From Pseudomonas saliphila (lineage in GTDB: Bacteria > Pseudomonadota > Gammaproteobacteria > Pseudomonadales > Pseudomonadaceae), in NCBI RefSeq assembly GCF_008638345.1, contig NZ_VTVA01000005.1, forward strand, positions 62,001 to 126,000: a stretch of DNA of 64,000 bases, written 5' to 3'. Below the pieces are notes generated by a model, which saw nothing but the letters and a program-made list of their open reading frames with translations, was not told the origin of the DNA and searched no databases. Below, one piece after another: positions 49,535-59,036 of the stretch; position 1 is the stretch's first letter; each line of letters starts with the position of its first letter. The position numbers and the translations under genes were made by a program.

Positions 49535-51541
49535 ATGCGTGCCATGCTGAAAACCACAACCGGACTGATTCTGCTGACATTGGCCACATTCAGCCAGGCG
49601 CAAAGCACCGAAAGCCATGCGCTCACGCTGTATGGCGAGCCACCGAAATATTCGGCGGACTTCAGTCACTTCGATTACGTCAATCCGCAGGCGCCCAAGG
49701 GCGGCACGCTGCGCCTATCCGGTTTTGGTAGCTTTGACTCGCTGAACGGCTTCATCAGCCGCGGGGCCGCTGCCGACCAGCTCAATCTCCTCTATGACAC
49801 CTTGACCTTCCACTCGCTGGATGAACCCTTCACCGAATACGGTCTGCTGGCTGAGCGCATTGAACGGCCAGAGGACAACACCTGGGTGCGCTTCCACCTG
49901 CGCGACGAAGCGCGTTTTCACGATGGCCAGCCGGTGACCGCCGAGGATGTAGTGTTCACCTTCAATACGCTGGTGGAGAAAGGTGCGCCTTTCTACCGTG
50001 CCTATTATGCGGACGTGAAGGAAGTGGTCGCCGACAGCGAGCGCAGTGTCACCTTCCATTTCCACAACGGTCAGAATCGCGAGTTACCCCTGGTACTGGG
50101 GCAACTGCCAGTATTACCCGCGCATTACTGGGCCGAGCGCGACTTCGAGCGCAACGGACTTGAGCACCCTCTGGGCAGTGGCCCCTACCAGGTCGAGAAT
50201 GTCCGTCCCGGTCGATCGATAACCTATAAAAGAGTCGAGGACTACTGGGCTGCAGATTTGCCGGTCCTGCGAGGCTTCTACAATTTCGACCGCGTTGTCG
50301 TCGATTACTACCGTGATACCGGTGTCGCCCTGGAAGCATTCAAGGCCGGACAGTTTGATTTCAATCAGGAAGTCAGCGCGCGCAATTGGGCGACAGGTTA
50401 CGACAGCCCGGCTCTAAAGGCAGGCCAGATCATCAAGGAAGAAATTGCCAACCAGAATACCCAGGGCATGCAGGGTTTCGTGTTCAACCTGCGGCGCCCC
50501 CATTTCCAGGACCGCCGCGTTCGCCATGCCATAAGCCTGTTATTCGATTTCGAATGGGCTAACGGGCGGCTTTTTCACAGCGCCTACACGCGCAGCGCCA
50601 GTTACTTCGCCAACTCGAAGCTGGCCGCCACCGGCACGCCCACCGAGCAAGAGCTGAGCCTGCTTGACCCCCTGCGCGACCAACTGCCTGACGAAACCTT
50701 CGGCCCCGCGTACACACCACCGAAGACCGACGGCAGCGGCAATATTCGTGAACAAATGCGTGAAGCCTATGCGTTGCTGCAGGAAGCCGGCTGGCGGATC
50801 GAGAACGACCAGCTGGTCAATGAGCAGGGTGAGCCGCTGAGCTTTGAATTCCTGCTGGTACAAGCCGACTTTGAGCGGGTGCTGTTGCCCTTCAAACGCA
50901 ATCTGGCTTCGCTTGGCATCGAGCTGAATTTGCGCCGCATCGATACCTCCCAGTACATCAATCGTCTGCGTTCACGGGATTTCGACATGGTCGTGTCCGG
51001 CTTCGGACAGTCCAACTCGCCTGGTAATGAGCAACGTGAGTACTGGCACTCCTCCAGCGCGGACAATCCCGGCAGTCGCAACCTGATGGGGCTGAAAGAC
51101 CCTGCAGTCGACACGCTGGTGGAAGGCTTGATTCAGGCGGATAGCCGCGAAGCACTGGTGACGCATACCCGCGCGCTGGACCGCGTGCTGCGCGTCAGTC
51201 ATCTGCTGGTGCCCAACTTCCACACTGACGTGTACCGCGTCGCCTACTGGAACAAGTTTGCCCATCCGACGCAGCCGCCCAAATATGACATCGGTCTCTT
51301 TACCTGGTGGGTCGACAAGGACAAGCCCGGTGCGATTGGCGAGCCGCTGCTGATCATGGATCCCGAGGCCGACAATTCAGACCCTGCTCCTGAACCAGCT
51401 GCCACGACGGCCCCCCTGGACTCGACAGAACAGCGAGATCAACCGATAGCACCTGAAGAAGATGGCAAGGAAGTCCCTGCGTCGCCTGCTCTCGCCACAG
51501 ACCCGTCTGACAGTACGGTCCCAGGCGAGGGTACCGAGTAG
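49535..51541 (+). CDS. Yej-type ABC transporter substrate-binding protein, second paralogue, with an acidic C-terminal tail
   Basis: This 668-residue protein has a signal peptide (cut after TFSQA) and the same blocks as its upstream neighbour: HFDYVNPQAPKGGTLRLS and FHDGQPVTAEDVVF. About 60 residues at the C-terminus, after FTWWVDK and ILIMDPEA-type sequence, form a Pro/Glu/Asp-rich low-complexity tail (DPAPEPAATTAPLDSTEQ) absent from the first paralogue. ATG 49535 has AAGG seven bases upstream. yejB starts directly after its stop codon. The tail may be a flexible tether; this is a guess. Confidence 0.88.
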   Translation: MRAMLKTTTGLILLTLATFSQAQSTESHALTLYGEPPKYSADFSHFDYVNPQAPKGGTLRLSGFGSFDSLNGFISRGAAADQLNLLYDTLTFHSLDEPFTEYGLLAERIERPEDNTWVRFHLRDEARFHDGQPVTAEDVVFTFNTLVEKGAPFYRAYYADVKEVVADSERSVTFHFHNGQNRELPLVLGQLPVLPAHYWAERDFERNGLEHPLGSGPYQVENVRPGRSITYKRVEDYWAADLPVLRGFYNFDRVVVDYYRDTGVALEAFKAGQFDFNQEVSARNWATGYDSPALKAGQIIKEEIANQNTQGMQGFVFNLRRPHFQDRRVRHAISLLFDFEWANGRLFHSAYTRSASYFANSKLAATGTPTEQELSLLDPLRDQLPDETFGPAYTPPKTDGSGNIREQMREAYALLQEAGWRIENDQLVNEQGEPLSFEFLLVQADFERVLLPFKRNLASLGIELNLRRIDTSQYINRLRSRDFDMVVSGFGQSNSPGNEQREYWHSSSADNPGSRNLMGLKDPAVDTLVEGLIQADSREALVTHTRALDRVLRVSHLLVPNFHTDVYRVAYWNKFAHPTQPPKYDIGLFTWWVDKDKPGAIGEPLLIMDPEADNSDPAPEPAATTAPLDSTEQRDQPIAPEEDGKEVPASPALATDPSDSTVPGEGTE

Positions 51542-52615
51542 ATGCTTGCCTATATCATTCGACGGCTGCTGCTGATCATCCCGACCCTGTTCGGTATTCT
51601 CTTAATCAACTTTCTCATCATTCAGGCCGCCCCAGGCGGGCCAGTAGAGCAGATGGTCGCCAAGCTTGAGGGCTTTGAAGGTGCCACCAGCCGCATCTCC
51701 GGCAGTGCCCAGGGCGAGGTGGCCAGCGGTAGCAACTATCGCGGGGCGCAGGGTCTGGACCCCGACATCATTGCTGAAATCGAGCGCATGTACGGCTTCG
51801 ACAAGCCGCCGCACGAACGCTTCTGGCTAATGATCAAGGGGTATATGACCTTCGATTTCGGCGACAGCTTTTTCCGCGATGCCAGCGTGATCGACCTGAT
51901 CATCGAGAAGATGCCGGTCTCCATTTCCCTGGGTCTGTGGACGACGGTACTCACTTATCTGATCTCCATTCCGCTGGGCATCCGCAAGGCGATCACCCAC
52001 GGCTCAACCTTCGACATCTGGACCAGCTCGCTGATCATTGTCGGTTATGCAATTCCCGGCTTCCTGCTGGCCATTCTGCTCATCGTGCTGTTTGCTGGCG
52101 GAAGTTACTGGGACTGGTTCCCGCTGCGCGGGCTGACCTCGAACAACTTCGAAGATCTGGACACCTGGGGCAAGATCAAGGACTACCTGTGGCACCTGGT
52201 ATTGCCGATCACCGCGATGGTAATCGGCAGTTTCGCGACCCTGACCATGCTCACCAAAAACTGCTTCCTCGACGAGATCGGTAAGCAATATGTCACCACC
52301 GCCCGGGCCAAGGGCTTGTCTGAGCGCCGGGTTCTCTACGGTCATGTCTTCCGTAATGCCATGCTGTTGATCATCGCCGGCTTCCCCTCGGCACTGATCA
52401 GCGTGTTCTTCACCGGTGCCCTGCTGATAGAAGTGATTTTCTCTCTTGATGGGCTGGGTCTGCTCGGCTTCGAGGCAGCGATCAACCGCGACTATCCGGT
52501 GATGTTCGGCACCCTCTATATCTTTACCCTGCTCGGCCTGGTGGTAAAACTGATCGGCGATATTGCCTACACCCTGGTTGATCCACGCATCGACTTTGAA
52601 AGCAGGGAGGGCTGA
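51542..52615 (+). CDS. yejB: ABC transporter permease YejB
   Basis: This 357-residue inner-membrane permease has about six helices, beginning [20 protein letters not shown], a long periplasmic loop after the first helix, and the ATPase-coupling EAA region near [20 protein letters not shown]. It starts directly after the second binding-protein gene (stop and start are adjacent) and is followed by yejE after two bases, so the five yej-type genes form one operon. Confidence 0.96.
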   Translation: MLAYIIRRLLLIIPTLFGILLINFLIIQAAPGGPVEQMVAKLEGFEGATSRISGSAQGEVASGSNYRGAQGLDPDIIAEIERMYGFDKPPHERFWLMIKGYMTFDFGDSFFRDASVIDLIIEKMPVSISLGLWTTVLTYLISIPLGIRKAITHGSTFDIWTSSLIIVGYAIPGFLLAILLIVLFAGGSYWDWFPLRGLTSNNFEDLDTWGKIKDYLWHLVLPITAMVIGSFATLTMLTKNCFLDEIGKQYVTTARAKGLSERRVLYGHVFRNAMLLIIAGFPSALISVFFTGALLIEVIFSLDGLGLLGFEAAINRDYPVMFGTLYIFTLLGLVVKLIGDIAYTLVDPRIDFESREG

Positions 52616-52617
52616 GT

Positions 52618-53652
52618 ATGGGTATGCGTTTCACAATGTCTCCGCTCAACCGCCGCCGCTTCGCACTGTTCAGAGCCAATCGTCGTGGCTGGTGGTCGCT
52701 GCATATCTTTCTGGTGCTCTTTGTACTCAGTCTCGGCGCTGAGCTGCTGTCCAATGACAAACCCTTGCTGGTGAGTTATCAGAACGAATTGTATTCTCCG
52801 ATCTTCACCCGCTATGCAGAGACCGAATTCGGCGGTGAGTTTCCCATTGAGGCCGATTACCGCAGCAGTTACGTGCGCGAGCTGATCGAGGACAAGGGCG
52901 AGGGTTGGATGCTCTGGCCGCCAAACCCCTACTATTACTCGACCATCAACTACGATCTGGAGGTACCGGCCCCTGCCCCACCCTCAGCGGAGAACTGGCT
53001 CGGCACCGACGACCAGGCCCGGGACGTGTTTGCCCGCGTGGTCTATGGCTTTCGCATCTCGGTGTTGTTCGCACTTACGCTGACCATCGTCAGCTCCATC
53101 ATTGGGGTTATTGCAGGGGCCGTCCAAGGATTCTATGGCGGGCGCATCGACCTCTTCGGGCAGCGTTTCATCGAGGTGTGGTCGGGGCTGCCGGTGCTGT
53201 ATCTGCTGATTATTCTCGCCAGCTTCGTGCAGCCCAGCTTCTGGTGGCTGCTGGGCATCATGCTGCTATTCTCCTGGATGTCGCTGGTGGATGTGGTACG
53301 CGCGGAGTTCCTCCGTGGCCGCAACCTTGAGTACGTCCGCGCTGCGCGGGCGCTCGGAGCCAGCAACCGGGTAATCATGTTCCGGCATATTCTGCCCAAT
53401 GCGATGGTCGCCACCCTGACGTTCTTCCCGTTCATATTGACCGGGGGCGTGATTACCCTGACGTCACTGGACTTTCTCGGCTTCGGTCTGCCTGCAGGAT
53501 CGCCTTCGCTAGGCGAGCTCATCGCCCAGGGCAAGGCCAATCTGCAGGCGCCCTGGCTTGGCCTCACCGCCTTTGTGGTGTTGTCGGTCATGCTCTCATT
53601 GCTGGTGTTCATCGGCGAGGCGCTTCGCGATGCCTTCGACCCAAGGAAATAA
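52618..53652 (+). CDS. yejE: ABC transporter permease YejE
   Basis: This 344-residue permease has an N-terminal hydrophilic start and first helix (IFLVLFVLSLGAELLSN), a periplasmic segment (NPYYYSTINYDLEVPAP) and a block of five helices starting at GTDDQARDVFARVVYGFRIS. The EAA-type coupling loop is YVRAARALGASNRVIMFRHI. It pairs with YejB to make the membrane channel. yejF starts one base after the stop. Confidence 0.96.
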   Translation: MGMRFTMSPLNRRRFALFRANRRGWWSLHIFLVLFVLSLGAELLSNDKPLLVSYQNELYSPIFTRYAETEFGGEFPIEADYRSSYVRELIEDKGEGWMLWPPNPYYYSTINYDLEVPAPAPPSAENWLGTDDQARDVFARVVYGFRISVLFALTLTIVSSIIGVIAGAVQGFYGGRIDLFGQRFIEVWSGLPVLYLLIILASFVQPSFWWLLGIMLLFSWMSLVDVVRAEFLRGRNLEYVRAARALGASNRVIMFRHILPNAMVATLTFFPFILTGGVITLTSLDFLGFGLPAGSPSLGELIAQGKANLQAPWLGLTAFVVLSVMLSLLVFIGEALRDAFDPRK

Positions 53653-53653
53653 G

Positions 53654-55273
53654 ATGCCCGAACAACCCCTGATCCGCATAGAAAACCTCAGCGTCGCCTT
53701 CCAGAGCGAAAAAGAGGAGATCATGGCGGTGCGCGACGTCAGCCTGGACATCTATCCGGGCCAGACCGTCGCGCTGGTAGGTGAAAGTGGCTCAGGCAAG
53801 TCGGTCACCGCGCATTCCATCCTGCGTCTACTGCCCTATCCCATCGCCAGCCACCCCAGCGGGCGGATTCTGTACAAGGGTGAAGACCTGCTCACCGCCA
53901 AGCTCAAGCGCTTGCGGCAGGTGCGCGGCAACCGGATATCGATGATCTTCCAGGAGCCGATGTCATCGCTCAATCCGCTGCATACGGTTGAACGCCAGAT
54001 CAACGAAGTGCTCTTTCTGCATAAGGGCCTGGACAAGAAAGCCGCCCGGGCGCGCACCATTGAACTGCTGGAGCTGGTCGGTATCCCTGAACCGGCCAAG
54101 CGGCTGACCGCCTACCCGCACGAGCTGTCGGGCGGACAGCGACAGCGCGTGATGATCGCCATGGCCCTGGCCAACGAGCCTGAACTGCTGATCGCCGACG
54201 AACCGACCACTGCACTGGATGTCACCGTGCAGCTGAAGATTCTGGAACTGCTCCGATCACTGCAGGAAAGACTCGGCATGGCCCTGCTGCTGATCAGCCA
54301 CGACCTCAATCTGGTGCGAAAAATAGCCCATCGCGTATGTGTCATGTACCAGGGTCGCGTCGTCGAAGAGAACGAATGCGCTGAACTTTTCGACGCGCCG
54401 CAGCATGAATACACTCGTCAGCTCCTCGCCGCAGACCCCTCGGGGGATCCGGTCAAGGCGGATCGGAATGCTCCTGTCATCCTGCGCGCGGAACAGCTGC
54501 GGGTCTGGTTTCCGATCAAGAAAGGTGTGTTCAAGAAGACCGTCGATCATATCAAGGCGGTGACCGATGTCAGCTTCAGCCTGCGCAGTGGCCATACCCT
54601 GGGTATCGTTGGCGAGAGCGGATCAGGTAAAACCACCCTCGGCATGGCGATACTCCGACTGGTCGACAGCCAGGGCCTGATCGAAAGTAACGGACAGCGA
54701 CTCGACGGCATGAGCCAGGAAGCCTTCCGGCCATTGCGCCGCCAGATCCAGGTGGTGTTTCAGGATCCGTTTGGCAGTCTGAGCCCGCGCATGTCGGTGT
54801 CCCAGATCATCAGCGAGGGCCTGGAAATCCATCGCATGGGCACGGCTGAGGAATGCGAGCAGATGGTCATCGAGGCCCTGCGGGAAGTGGGACTGGATCC
54901 AGAAAGTCGTCATCGTTACCCGCATGAGTTCTCCGGCGGACAACGACAAAGAATTGCGATAGCCCGGGCGCTGGTGCTCAAGCCATCGCTGATCCTGCTT
55001 GACGAGCCGACCTCTGCGCTCGACCGTACGGTACAGAGTCAGGTGGTCGAACTACTGCGTGAGCTGCAGCGCAAGTACGGGTTAAGCTATTTGTTTATCA
55101 GCCATGACCTGGCAGTCGTACGCGCCCTCAGCCATGAGCTGATGGTCGTCCGTCAGGGGGAAATTGTGGAACAGGGGCCGGCCAGGCAAATCTTCGCTTC
55201 ACCGCAGCATGAGTATACTCGCCAGCTGCTCGAAGCGGCCTTCGCCGCACCGGCAACAGTTAATATGGCCTGA
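53654..55273 (+). CDS. yejF: ABC transporter ATP-binding protein YejF with two fused nucleotide-binding domains
   Basis: This 539-residue ATPase powers the Yej importer. Two complete ABC domains are fused: Walker [14 protein letters not shown] (about 42) and [13 protein letters not shown] (about 320); signatures [13 protein letters not shown] and [14 protein letters not shown]; Walker [14 protein letters not shown] and [16 protein letters not shown] 53654 has AAGGAA upstream; an open frame upstream overlaps yejE and is not the start. It closes the five-gene operon and is followed after 34 bases by fabI. Confidence 0.97.
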   Translation: MPEQPLIRIENLSVAFQSEKEEIMAVRDVSLDIYPGQTVALVGESGSGKSVTAHSILRLLPYPIASHPSGRILYKGEDLLTAKLKRLRQVRGNRISMIFQEPMSSLNPLHTVERQINEVLFLHKGLDKKAARARTIELLELVGIPEPAKRLTAYPHELSGGQRQRVMIAMALANEPELLIADEPTTALDVTVQLKILELLRSLQERLGMALLLISHDLNLVRKIAHRVCVMYQGRVVEENECAELFDAPQHEYTRQLLAADPSGDPVKADRNAPVILRAEQLRVWFPIKKGVFKKTVDHIKAVTDVSFSLRSGHTLGIVGESGSGKTTLGMAILRLVDSQGLIESNGQRLDGMSQEAFRPLRRQIQVVFQDPFGSLSPRMSVSQIISEGLEIHRMGTAEECEQMVIEALREVGLDPESRHRYPHEFSGGQRQRIAIARALVLKPSLILLDEPTSALDRTVQSQVVELLRELQRKYGLSYLFISHDLAVVRALSHELMVVRQGEIVEQGPARQIFASPQHEYTRQLLEAAFAAPATVNMA

Positions 55274-55307
55274 ACATTCGGGCCGGGAATCAAAACAGGA
55301 AACATTT

Positions 55308-56102
55308 ATGGGATTTCTAACCGGAAAGCGCGTACTCATCGTTGGCGTAGCCAGCAAACTGTCTATTGCCTCAGGCATCGCCGCTGCGATGCACCGCGAA
55401 GGCGCCGAGTTGGCGTTCACCTATCAGAACGAAAAACTCAAAGGGCGCGTTGAAGGCTTCGCCGCTGACTGGGGCTCCAGCCCGGAACTGTGTTTTCCCT
55501 GTGACGTAGCGGATGACGCTCAGATCGAACAGGTATTCGCCGAGCTCAGTAAAAAGTGGGATGGCCTGGATTGCATCGTGCACTCGGTGGGCTTTGCCCC
55601 CGGCGACCAACTGGATGGCGACTTTACCGAAGTGACCACCCGTGACGGCTTTCGCATCGCCCACGACATCAGTGCCTACAGCTTCGTCGCGCTGGCCAAG
55701 GCCGGTCGCGAGATGATGAAGGGCCGCAATGGCAGCCTGCTCACCCTCTCCTACCTGGGCGCAGAGCGCACCATGCCAAACTACAACGTGATGGGCATGG
55801 CCAAGGCTAGCCTTGAAGCCGGCGTTCGCTATCTCGCCAGCAGCCTTGGCCCAGAAGGCACCCGCGTGAACGCGGTGTCCGCTGGACCTATTCGCACCCT
55901 GGCTGCATCGGGCATCAAAAGCTTCCGCAAGATGCTGGCCTATAACGCCGCCCAGACACCACTGCGCCGCAATGTCACCATTGAGGAAGTGGGCAATGCA
56001 GGCGCCTTCCTTTGTTCAGATCTGGCAGCCGGTATTTCTGGCGAGATCATGCACGTGGACGGCGGTTTCAATACCACTGCCATGGGCAATATCGAAGAGT
56101 AA
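55308..56102 (+). CDS. fabI: Enoyl-ACP reductase (NADH) FabI
   Basis: FabI makes the last reduction of each fatty acid elongation cycle and is the target of triclosan. The 264-residue protein has the cofactor motif [13 protein letters not shown] and the catalytic Tyr149, Tyr159 and Lys166 (the Y-x6-K form diagnostic of FabI) in [12 protein letters not shown] and [14 protein letters not shown] 55308 has AGGA upstream; the frame also opens inside yejF but that is not used. A strong terminator follows. Confidence 0.97.
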   Translation: MGFLTGKRVLIVGVASKLSIASGIAAAMHREGAELAFTYQNEKLKGRVEGFAADWGSSPELCFPCDVADDAQIEQVFAELSKKWDGLDCIVHSVGFAPGDQLDGDFTEVTTRDGFRIAHDISAYSFVALAKAGREMMKGRNGSLLTLSYLGAERTMPNYNVMGMAKASLEAGVRYLASSLGPEGTRVNAVSAGPIRTLAASGIKSFRKMLAYNAAQTPLRRNVTIEEVGNAGAFLCSDLAAGISGEIMHVDGGFNTTAMGNIEE

Positions 56103-56131
56103 ACAGCCATGCCGGGCAACCGGCAGGCAAC

Positions 56132-56164
56132 AAAAAGCCGCTCTCTTCAGAGCGGCTTTTTTGT
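56132..56164 (+). terminator. Rho-independent terminator after fabI
   Basis: AGCCGCTCT-CTTC-AGAGCGGCT is preceded by an A-run and followed by a run of T, 29 bases beyond the fabI stop. Confidence 0.93.
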
Positions 56165-56208
56165 GTCTGGGAGCCCGAGCTATATCGGCGCCGATCATGT
56201 TACCGGCT

Positions 56209-56268
56209 GCTATGAGCCCGGTGTCTCATAGCGCAACGCCCAATAGAAGGCCGGGTTCCATCCCGGCC
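56209..56268. repeat. Pair of inverted repeats between fabI and ppiD
   Basis: Two hairpins lie close together: GCTATGAG-CCCGGTGT-CTCATAGC (56209-56232) and GGCCGGG-TTCCAT-CCCGGCC (56249-56268). With the fabI and ppiD terminators they make a 270-base gene-free stretch that is unusually rich in stems. I cannot match them to a named repeat family. Confidence 0.55.
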
Positions 56269-56384
56269 CCGTACGTGGCAGCCACGCCGCTGGTGGAGAT
56301 GGAACTCGACACCCCACAAATCGTGCCTAATCCAGGAGCCTTTTTTGCTTCTACAGCATCGAGCGAATGAACGCGCTAAACGCA

Positions 56385-56408
56385 AAACCCGGTCCATGGA
56401 CCGGGTTT
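56385..56408 (-). terminator. Terminator after ppiD
   Basis: AAACCCGGTCCA/TGGACCGGGTTT is a perfect 24-base palindrome 26 bases beyond the ppiD stop. On the minus strand it runs into TTTTGCGTTT, enough for intrinsic termination. Confidence 0.75.
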
Positions 56409-56434
56409 GATATGCGACAGAATCGTTCGATAGG

Positions 56435-58321
56435 TTAGAAGCGCTCTATTTCCGCTTCTTCCTGTAACCGCTGTTGGACCGCGGCAAAGTCCTGCTCTCC
56501 GGTCTGCCCCGCGATAAAGCGTTCGAACATGGGCGATTCAGCTTCTGACAAGGCCTTCTCAGGCGTGGCAACGCCCTTCAGCTGAACAATCCAGCGACCG
56601 CCATCCGGCCGACGGAACTGGGCGAAGCCATCCTCGTCTGCATCCGGTCGCGGCATGGCGAACACACTGCGCAGCAGCGCAGGAAGCACGTCCTGGCTGT
56701 TGCGACCGACCGCCTCGTGCTCCTGCCAATCTGCACCGAGGGACTCGGCTAGTTGCGCAGGCTGGGCATCGCCAGAGCGTAACGTGGAGACCGCTTCGTC
56801 GGCGATACGCTCGGCCTTCTCAGTAGCCCGGCGATAACGCAGTACATCGACGATTTCCTCGCGCGCATCCTCCAACGACAAGGTCTCCTGCTTCATGTGC
56901 TCCTTGACCCGTAGCACGACAACTGTATCGGCATCCAGCTCAAGCAGAGGGCTGTTACGCCCATCGACCAGCACTTCCTCATCAAAGGCGGCCATCATGA
57001 CCTTCGGATTGCTGGTCAGCCCTTCTCCGCCGGAACGTTCGACTGGACCGATGGTTTCGATTTCCAGGTCCAGGCTTTCCGCCGGGCCGACCAGATCAGC
57101 CGACTCATAGGCCAGATCCGCCAGTTCCTGCGAGGCCTCAACGAAGCGACGCTCGACCAGTTCAGTCTTGAGCTCCTGCTCAAGGCTCTCGCGCATCTCC
57201 TCAAGGGTCGGTAGGTCCGGAGCCTGCAGGTCGGTCAACTTGATCAGATGGTAGCCGTAGCTGGTGCGTACGGGCTCAGATACCTGACCCTCGTCCAGCG
57301 CTGACAGGGCTTCATCGAAGGCCGGGTCAAAGGCCCCTTGCACGGTGAACCCGAGGTCACCACCGCGATTGGCACTGCCACTGTCGTCAGAGTACTCCTT
57401 GGCGACGTCAGCGAAGTCCTCACCGGCCTGCAGACGCTCATAGGCTTCCTGAGTGCGGGCCAACGCAGCGGCCTCGTCTTCATCGATCTCTACCAGGATG
57501 TGCGCCGCACGGCGTTGCTCAACCAGGTTGCCCACCTCGCGTTGATACAGTTGCTCGATGGCCTGTTCATCCACCTCTACCTGGTCGAAAAAGTCGCGCC
57601 GGGAGAGCGTTACGGCTTCAAGCACCACTTTTTCAGGGGACTTGAACTGCTCCTTGTTCTCTTCGTAATGCTGCTGAACATCTTCATCGCTGATCTCGAC
57701 GGCTTCATGCTCGGCAGCCACTTCCAGCACCGCGAAGTCACGGGTCTGATTCTCCAGCCGGGCCAGACGCTCACGTTCAGCCGGGGTAGCGAAGGCCGTT
57801 GCCTCATAGGCATTGCGCAGCTGAGCAATCAACAGCTCCTGGCGCACCAGATCGCGGAACGCCATGCGCGAGGCGAGCCCCATATTGCGGATTACGACAT
57901 CGAAGCGGTCAGCACTGAACTGTCCATCCACCTGAAAATCGGGCGTACCGAGAATCAACTGGTCAATCATTTGCTCGGATACTTTCAGGTCCGCATCAGC
58001 GGCCCCTTCAAGCAGGACGGCGCGCTCAATAAGCCCATCGAGCACCGAAGCGCGCAGCAGGTTATCGTCGATCAGACTGGGATCGAAGTTCTCGTTACCC
58101 ATCTGGCGCAATTGCTGAACCAGCTGCTGGCGTTGCAGAGAAACGGCCTGTTCCAGTTCTACTTTACTGATGACGGTCCCGTTCACTTCCGCTGCTTTCT
58201 CGTCGTCACTGGTAAAGCGACTGATCGATTCCCACCCCGTCAAAGCGAATATCAGCACAATGACGCCAACGATCACTTTCGCGACCCAGCTTTGCGCATT
58301 GTCCCTCATTTTTTGCAGCAT
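56435..58321 (-). CDS. ppiD: Periplasmic folding chaperone PpiD (SurA/parvulin type)
   Basis: PpiD is an inner-membrane-anchored chaperone near the Sec translocon. The 628-residue protein has an N-terminal anchor (VAKVIVGVIVLIFALTGWES), a SurA-like N-domain, a parvulin domain (about 265-360; RRAAHILVEIDEDE, DSGSANRGGDLGF, SYGYHLIKLTD) and a helical C-terminal domain. It is followed downstream by a palindromic terminator. It lies on the same strand after hupB, but a strong terminator separates them. Confidence 0.96.
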   Translation of the reverse strand: MLQKMRDNAQSWVAKVIVGVIVLIFALTGWESISRFTSDDEKAAEVNGTVISKVELEQAVSLQRQQLVQQLRQMGNENFDPSLIDDNLLRASVLDGLIERAVLLEGAADADLKVSEQMIDQLILGTPDFQVDGQFSADRFDVVIRNMGLASRMAFRDLVRQELLIAQLRNAYEATAFATPAERERLARLENQTRDFAVLEVAAEHEAVEISDEDVQQHYEENKEQFKSPEKVVLEAVTLSRRDFFDQVEVDEQAIEQLYQREVGNLVEQRRAAHILVEIDEDEAAALARTQEAYERLQAGEDFADVAKEYSDDSGSANRGGDLGFTVQGAFDPAFDEALSALDEGQVSEPVRTSYGYHLIKLTDLQAPDLPTLEEMRESLEQELKTELVERRFVEASQELADLAYESADLVGPAESLDLEIETIGPVERSGGEGLTSNPKVMMAAFDEEVLVDGRNSPLLELDADTVVVLRVKEHMKQETLSLEDAREEIVDVLRYRRATEKAERIADEAVSTLRSGDAQPAQLAESLGADWQEHEAVGRNSQDVLPALLRSVFAMPRPDADEDGFAQFRRPDGGRWIVQLKGVATPEKALSEAESPMFERFIAGQTGEQDFAAVQQRLQEEAEIERF

Positions 58322-58394
58322 CGTGCCCCCGAAGATCCTATTGTCAACAGCCCACTCCGGCGGCTGCTGGTCTTGCCAGAAACGCTAAACCATA

Positions 58395-58428
58395 AAACAA
58401 AAAAGGCGCATCGTCTGTGATGCGCCTT
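58395..58428 (-). terminator. Rho-independent terminator after hupB
   Basis: On the minus strand the stem AAGGCGCATC/GATGCGCCTT (6-base loop) is followed by TTTTTTGTTTTA. It lies 127 bases beyond the hupB stop and 74 bases before the ppiD start. Confidence 0.88.
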
Positions 58429-58554
58429 CTGGAAGTTCACGGAACCACAACCTTGCTCTCGCCTGGCGCCCCTGGGGGCTATCCACGCCGGCCGGGGTCC
58501 CGTCTGCATCCTGTCACCAAAGACTGACGGATGCCCTTCAATGTCAGGACGCTA

Positions 58555-58827
58555 TCAGTTAACTGCGTCCTTCAGTGCCTTGCCTGCCTTGAAGCCAGGA
58601 ATCTTGGCGGCGCTGATCTCGATGGGTTGACCAGTCTGCGGATTGCGACCAGTACGCGCAGCGCGCTCCTTCACGGCAAAAGTACCGAAACCAACCAGAA
58701 CAACCGGATCACCGGCTTTCAAAGCACCAGTAACAGACTCGATGACCGCGTCCAGAGCACGACCGGCAGCAGCTTTCGGAATATCGGCGGATGCTGCGAT
58801 GGCATCAATCAGTTCAGACTTGTTCAC
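58555..58827 (-). CDS. hupB: DNA-binding protein HU-beta
   Basis: HU is an abundant nucleoid protein that bends DNA. The 90-residue sequence [20 protein letters not shown] to GKALKDAVN is nearly identical to pseudomonad HupB, with the DNA-binding beta-arm [20 protein letters not shown]. The start codon is GTG, with AGGGGA about seven bases upstream. It lies between lon and ppiD, the standard pseudomonad position, and has its own terminator. Confidence 0.97.
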   Translation of the reverse strand: MNKSELIDAIAASADIPKAAAGRALDAVIESVTGALKAGDPVVLVGFGTFAVKERAARTGRNPQTGQPIEISAAKIPGFKAGKALKDAVN

Positions 58828-59036
58828 TTAAGTCCCCTTATATAATTTCAATGAGTAGTTAGTCGTTATGTAAGCTTATGGTCCTAGCAAAGCTCTAGCC
58901 AGTCAGCGTACCGCATGGGTCGAAGCACGCTTTATAGCAAGCGCTCAAAAACCGTGTCAAGGAATGCTTGAGAAACACGGCGTGCGGCAGGGAGCCCTGC
59001 GTTGCAAGGCTGCCCGCCCGAGCAGACCGTTCACAC

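Noticed and set aside
56270-56350. tRNA-like or tRNA-remnant sequence near GGGTTCCATCCCGG
   Set aside because: Only a T-arm-like hairpin is seen; no acceptor, D or anticodon arm can be drawn around it.
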